Shown here one piece after another: positions 58,121-64,000 of a DNA stretch of 64,000 bases. How positions within the stretch are numbered: the first letter of the stretch is position 1; each line of letters begins with the position of its first letter. This stretch comes from Rhynochetos jubatus (lineage: Eukaryota > Chordata > Aves > Eurypygiformes > Rhynochetidae). A model generated the notes under the pieces. That model was not told where the DNA came from. It ran no database searches and saw only the letters and a list, made by a program, of their open reading frames with translations. The position numbers were made by a program, and so were the translations under genes. Where the stretch lies: assembly GCA_027574665.1 (NCBI GenBank), contig CM050656.1, positions 16,319,501-16,383,500 of the forward strand, written 5' to 3'.

Positions 58121-61100
58121 ATCTAAACTTTAAACAAAAAAAATTCTGGTGCAACTCTTCCCAGTCTGTCATGGCTTTATTGTCCATGAATAAAGAATAT
58201 TGTTAGCTTCAAAATGAACTTTTATGATCATAGACCTCTGGTAACAATTGGAGGTTTCCTTGCTTGGGCAATTTAACATCAGTATCATGAGGGAAGGAGG
58301 AAGGTTTTTATTAAGGAGTTGGACTTGTTTCTCTTATTCCTATGTATTCTATGTAATTAGCATACAACCCCTCCCCTTTTTTGTTGCACCTTTTTTTGAG
58401 TTGTCTTTTTATCTAGGTCTGTTTTAGCCATATGAGTTTTATGTCTACATTATGTTTTTGTTCAGATTGGAATTAGAACACGCACACACATCACTTCAAA
58501 CTATTTTCTATTAAAGTTCTATGTGAAAGTTATTTGATTTAATATGTTACCAAAAGTTTAGTAGTACAATGGCTAGGAAATAAAATGAAACCATGGTTTC
58601 TCCCGCACTTACATTCATACCATTCTTACTGCTTTGTGGAACAAAAATAATTCTTCAATGCACTATAGGACCAACTTTCTCCATTGTACTATAAAGTGAA
58701 ATGTCCAAGTAGCCATGAAATCACAGCAGTTTTGACATTACAGACTTCTTAAGCTGATGTGCTGCAACTTTGTTTTATTCCTGTGTTTTTTATCAGTTAG
58801 GGCATTGTAAGATTCTATATCTGTGACTAGATGTTCTGGGTACCACTCAGAACCACAGTACAGGTAAGGTAAATGTAAGGATTAGGAAGAAATCTGAAAA
58901 GAAGGCACAGAGATCAATAGAACTGTTTGTCATGAGAAATATGAAGGGAACCCAGTATTTCCAAAATTTGCCATTCTTCTGTTTGAAAACTTTCCTGAGA
59001 GAGACTTTCCTAGCTGATCTGACAGAGGTTCCTAGGAGGGTCTGCTGATGAACCACCTCTTAGTCTATATGATGCTACAAGGTGATACTTGGCTTGGAGG
59101 TTTTTAAAAAAGAAACATAAAAGTTCCTGTAATCAAAATAAGAAAGGAAAAAAACCTCAGTAATATTGCAAAATCAAGTTTTAAGCAGCAGGAAATGCAG
59201 AATCAAAATTACCTAGGTGACTGTATTTTAGCTCCCATGCATGTGTGGTGTTAAGAGATAAAATTGCATGATTATATGCTCCTTCTTCCCCCCATCCTCA
59301 AAGGATCTTGCTACTTTCAGTGCACAGGGCACTGATTAGTACTCATTAAGCAAGTTTTATTTATATTTTCATATAATTTAAATTTAAATAATTTAAATTT
59401 TTATTTACTATTTTCAGTGCATGTCTGTCTGCCGTATTTACTGCACATTATTCTTTTCTTTGGGAGCTCTTTACAGAAGACATTATCTTATTATACGGCT
59501 GTTTTACAAATACTGAATTTGCGTTTAGAACATCCTGCTAAATGAGGAGGTTTTCTTATTCCCTTTTTACAAATAGGGAATTAAGGCACACAGGGATGAT
59601 GGTAAAATGTTTCCCTTTATTTAGGGAGTCCTGTTTGAAGTGATAAAGGCTTTATTTCTTGGGGCACATAATACATGAAATCCTCTGAAGTATTCAGGTG
59701 CTGTTTAGATAGATTTCCGTGGCAGTTAGTTGTGTCATTGTTTTTGTGAAACAGGCACCCCAATACTGTTTGGTCATCATGGGGGCTAGAAAGCAGCAGT
59801 ACGTGCAGCTGAAAATTGTATGGTTTAAGGAACTTGTCATAAAGCAGGTATAGTGTCCACTCCTCAAGCATGGCATTCAGTAGCCTTCATCGTCAGCGTG
59901 TCCTGCTGCTTCGCAGGGTAGTGTAGATCTTTCCACCTCACACAGAGGAGTCCTGCAGGTAACATTTCTTACCGCCTAATCCTGAACGGCTGCCAGGGTG
60001 GTTCAGTACACTGTACTGCCGGAGTTATTGGCCCGCGGAAAAAACGAATACATGACTGTACCTGTTGTTGCAAAGCGTGTGTAAAAGATGGCCATGCTGA
60101 GGTTGCTAAAATGATGGCAATTCTGACTTTCTTCTAAAAGCTTTTGAATACCAAAATATGAAAAACGAATATTTTTTAAACATATTTTTCTGTTTGAAAT
60201 AAGTTAAATATGCAAGTAATGGTTTATACAGTTTGATTTGTAAATGTCTTCCTATAAAAAGGCAGTAACTTTTACAAGTCAGTAATTGTCTTTAGTCATA
60301 ATTATTATGACAGTAGGTTGATAGCGGATTAGTTCACTTTATCCAATGTCAGTTGAATTGCTGCTTGCTAGTTATCTAATGTGTAACAAAGCTAAGGGGT
60401 AATAGAGTAGCTTTTTCAGTGGTGAAGTTTGTAGCTTGTATGTGTTTATGCTCAAGTGGGAGGAATTTATTAAAATTTTGGGAAGATACCAAATTCTACA
60501 GATACTACCTCAAGTTTAAAAAAGAAAACTTGGGATTGTGAGTGGGCGAATAGGTACTGGTGGTAAGCTTTTGCTCACCGGAACTTTGAGGGAGGTCTTT
60601 TGCTGAGCTCAGAAGTACTGTCAAAAAGCCCAGTAAAAGCCCACCAATCTGTGTTTTGTAAGAGTAACAGAAATGTGTCAGGCTATGGCGTCACAGTATG
60701 AGAATTGTTGGTAGATAAGATTTGGCTCTTCTCCAAGGTCAAACCACAGTATTTGTTGACCTTCCTACTTAAGCTTGATGCACTGCAAATCTGGGCTGTT
60801 AAACTTGGGAGTCATATGATTGTCTAAATCCTTACTTCCCAGTTGAGATGTTCCAGGAAAACAAGGCAGAGGCAATGCAATCAGGCTTAACAGTCGTATT
60901 GCTTTTAACCATTTCTGAATTTCTGTTAGGGAAAGTATAGCTTTTAGGAAAATCATTAGCTTTTTTAAATCAGTTGGCACTATTAAGAACCTTTCATCTG
61001 AAAACTGGCAACTAACTGCAAATATTTATTAAATTTAACTTTTTAGAAGACTCAGGCATACAGCAATACAGTGAAGTGACTTCTTATAATTACTGTAGGC

Positions 61101-64000
61101 TTATAGTAACACTTCTAGTAACTTAAAATAATGTGTATCTTCATTTTTCACCAGTCATGCATTTAAATTGGCAAGTCTGTTACTGAGAGAAAACTATGCC
61201 TTATTTTATGGCAATTAGTATATCAATTTACTTCACGTTCTCAAAGTGCTTATTAATTTCAGCTCAAAATAGATCAAATGTACCACATGTGACTGCTGTA
61301 TCATAATACTACTTATCTATTTTTAAATCTAAATGGACTCGGGGAGAGTACTTTGCAAACTTTTGGCTTCTATTGCAGGGCAGGTTTCCTATGTATTTCG
61401 GGGTAAGGTGTCTCCTAATGGGGTCATGTATTATCCATGGGCCTTTCTGGCCATGTTTCAAGACCTTTAAGTTTATTGATCAAAAAAACTGAAATAAAAC
61501 TCATGTAAATTGTGTAAGTCCTTTTTCAAATTGAGCAAGCTGGGGAGACTCCATCTTCCTCATTTCAGTCCTCAAAATGTTCTTATATTGTAGAGGAAAA
61601 TAAAAAGTGTGCAGTAAGTGATCAGCTCAGAATGGTATTATGGTATTTTGTTTTGTAAATGTTTTCTCTGTGAACTTACTGTTTCTTTGGTGTCTAATGT
61701 TATTGTTTCCCTGTATATGTTATAAGCTTTTCAAAACATATTAAATGTCTCTTATTAAAAATATATTGACTAATGGAAAGCAAACAGTCTTTACCTTTCT
61801 TACTCTACAGTCATGGAGTCATGGCTCAAAACTTATACATAAGTTAATATTTTTGTAATGGTCAGTTAGGATCTCTGTTCACTACATGTGGTTCACATTA
61901 AATGTTAGGACTTTTCTAGCAGGATCTCACCTCACCAAATTATTGTAGTAATGAAAATGAATGAGAGACTCTCTGAGGCTGTGAAGAATTCTAGTATTTT
62001 CTAGGTTGACAGCAGCTGTAAAATAAGACAGATAAATCTAAGGAAAGCAGATGAAATATTACCGAACTGCATCTGAGAATGCAGTTGTGTTGTACACCAA
62101 TTGCAGTTTGGCTTTTGAGCATAGATCTGTGTAATTGCCATTGGTAGTAATTCAGTTTGAGCATTACAAAGACAAAAATATCAACAACAAGCAGCACCAC
62201 AGAGATGATACCAGTATTTAACAAAACATGATAAAGGAACGTTAATTATCTTTGCAGTCTGAACTGCATAATAATTTGGCATCCAAGGGAGTACCCTTAG
62301 GTGACAAGCACTGGCAAACACAATCCACAGTAGACTGTGGATGTTTTCATTGCTTAGCCTGTGAGCAAATAGTGCTACGCAGGTTTTCTGAAGTCATTGT
62401 TCACAGGCATGGAGTGTTGTCCTTTAAATGGCTGAAAAATTAGGATGTTGAGGGGTTTGGCTTTTTTCTTGTTCTCCATCAACAGTGATGGAGCAGACCT
62501 CTCTTCATCTAGAAGAATGTTGCCTATGCTCTTGGGCACTTGCATTATACAACTCCCATTTTTTGTCTGACTCTGTTTTTTGAATGAGGCCACAGTTGGC
62601 ACCTGACTTTTTAGTGGTTTTTTGTTGGTGTTTTGTTGTTGTCTTTTTTTTACCATGAGAGAATAAAACTATTTTAATTGTTTGTGAAAATACTGCTGAA
62701 GATGCCTTTTCTTGTTCTGTTTGTACCTTCCACTCAAACTCAGGTTTTGCTTCCACTCACAGTACTTGTTTCAGGGGCCAAGTCCTCACCCTGTCCTTCC
62801 TTAGCTCCTTGTCCACTTTTACCTCTATCCCATGTCAGCTCCCTAATGCAGTCTTGCGCCAGGACTCCGTTCCTCGCCTCCTAGCCCTTCCTCTGCTTTT
62901 TCCCTTTCCTTCCCTCCCTCCCCCGCCTGGTTCTGTTGCGAAATTTTTATTTTTGACTGGGTGTTGGAGACATTCTGGTGAATTCTAATATCGTATGTTC
63001 CCTGTGTTCGTATCATAGTTGTTTCTGAAGTGGACACTTAATGGCAGAGAGTAAGAAAATATTGTAATTTTAAGCTGTGTATTAACAGCTTAATAATTAT
63101 TTGTAAGCAAAGAAGAAAGCATAGTTTCCTTCTGTATTTCAGCCTGTTGCATCAATAATTAAGGTTGCTGGTATAAATATTACTATAATATCTTTAAAAG
63201 GTCTGTTTCACTCTTTTAAGTCAACATTTTCTTAGGCGGTGCTAATTTGGGGTTTATTTGACAAAAATCAGACTTTATTAGATGTGGGTTTTTGTATACT
63301 GTTTATTCTCTGAATCTGTAATATGTCAGCCAATTTAAATTGTTTTCTGTTGGAAGTCTGTTAATCCATTTTCTTCACTGATCCAAAAAAAAATTAACAT
63401 TGTTTGGAGTATGCCAATTTAAGCATATGAAACACTAAAATAAGTCTTATTTTTAATTTAAACAAAAAAACACAGTTTTATTTGAAATTGTTTCCAGTAT
63501 TGAAACCTGAGGTTTATATTAAATTTCAGGCTACCAATTATTTTTAGACTACACTTCTAAATTAATGAACACAGATGGAATGTGTGATTAGAAAATTTGG
63601 CATATTGAGCAGTGGCTGAACTGAAAAATATTTGAATGCATAATAAGTGGGACAGAACTATATCAAAGAGCTATTTGATTGCAAAACCAAGGGTGCAAAA
63701 GGATGCTTTGAAGAAAGGCAGAGAGCACGTTGAGCTTGGCCCCACTGCACACTGTACAGGATGTGGGTATGTGGCCTCTTGTCTTCCAAATGGCTGTGTC
63801 CCACTTGGGTGTCTGTATGTGAATTCACTCCTTTAAGAGAGTGAAACAAATAATTTCAATAAAAATTGTCTAAATGAGAGGGAGGAAGAGAGATATTCTG
63901 GTTTTCAAAAACACTGCATAATGTATTCTGACGATGATGCTTATATATGATGTTGAGAATTAAAATATTTACCAAGAAACATGGGTTGCATTTTTTTACA

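Larger units (their letters stand above)
41453..64000 (+). other. PRKACB: PRKACB intron 1 (partial)
   Basis: From the GTGAGT donor at 41453 to the window end no plus-strand exon is recognisable. The next shared exon (beginning after ESV with KEFLAKAKEDF) and the long C-beta-2 first exon (MAAYREPP start in mammals) were looked for and not seen, so they lie further right. The intron is AT-rich. Apart from the hairpins, simple repeats and the minus-strand open frame listed separately I see nothing supportable in 43600-52823, 53277-55957, 55986-58099 or 58121-64000. G+C-richer stretches near 46600-46760, 47080-47370 and 51200-51770 have no recognisable repeat or exon. Confidence 0.85.

Noticed and set aside
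41453-64000. Search for alternative PRKACB first exons (C-beta-2, C-beta-3/4)
   Set aside because: No sequence resembling the mammalian C-beta-2 N terminus was found; short brain-specific first exons are too small to identify by eye.
1-64000. tRNA, rRNA, CRISPR arrays and prokaryotic mobile elements
   Set aside because: No cloverleaf with A/B boxes, no rRNA segment and no spaced direct repeats of CRISPR type were seen; the sequence is vertebrate genomic DNA.

Overview
The window looks like genomic DNA of a bird, most likely a neoavian species. Three things support this. There are two 5'-truncated CR1 LINE 3' ends, which close with short 8-base terminal repeats of the ATTCTATG and TCTGTGAA type. 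There is a solo LTR of a type I recognise from songbird and other neoavian genomes. The background is AT-rich and intron-like, with two sharp CpG islands. It is not bacterial: there are no operons, and nearly all open frames are chance openings, CpG-island openings or repeats.

Only two protein-coding genes can be supported, both as 5' ends in head-to-head order. On the minus strand at the left edge are three exons of TTLL7, a tubulin polyglutamylase (375-496, 1417-1545, and 1700-1875 carrying the start codon at 1724). Splice phases agree and the peptide matches the N terminus of vertebrate TTLL7; the rest of the gene lies beyond position 1. Its first, non-coding exon is not resolved. The likeliest promoter is the CpG island at about 21190-22830, which has strong minus-strand splice donors. 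On the plus strand, 41407-41452 is the first coding exon of PRKACB (cAMP-dependent protein kinase catalytic subunit beta, the myristoylated C-beta-1 N terminus). It lies in a second CpG island (about 40610-42120). Everything to the right of it is PRKACB intron 1. The TTLL7-PRKACB neighbourhood in divergent orientation matches human chromosome 1p31.

Region by region: 1-1875 TTLL7 5' coding exons; 1876-21189 presumed TTLL7 intron 1, with the LTR (about 2023-3025), a candidate cassette exon (7923-8030) and a CR1 tail (about 15600-15922); 21190-22830 CpG island with a near-perfect 62-bp minisatellite; 22831-40609 intergenic, with a long CTCTC satellite, a 23-G run, two unexplained oppositely oriented open frames near 33 kb and a CR1 fragment; 40610-42120 PRKACB promoter island and first exon; 41453-64000 PRKACB intron 1, with a perfect 17-bp-arm hairpin at 43551-43599, an unexplained 150-codon minus-strand open frame and AT-rich palindromes.

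No clearly new biological system is visible. The observations most worth testing are the in-frame upstream ATG of PRKACB, the in-frame uORF just before the TTLL7 start, the symmetric candidate exon at 7923-8030, the paired open frames near 33 kb and the hairpin at 43.55 kb.
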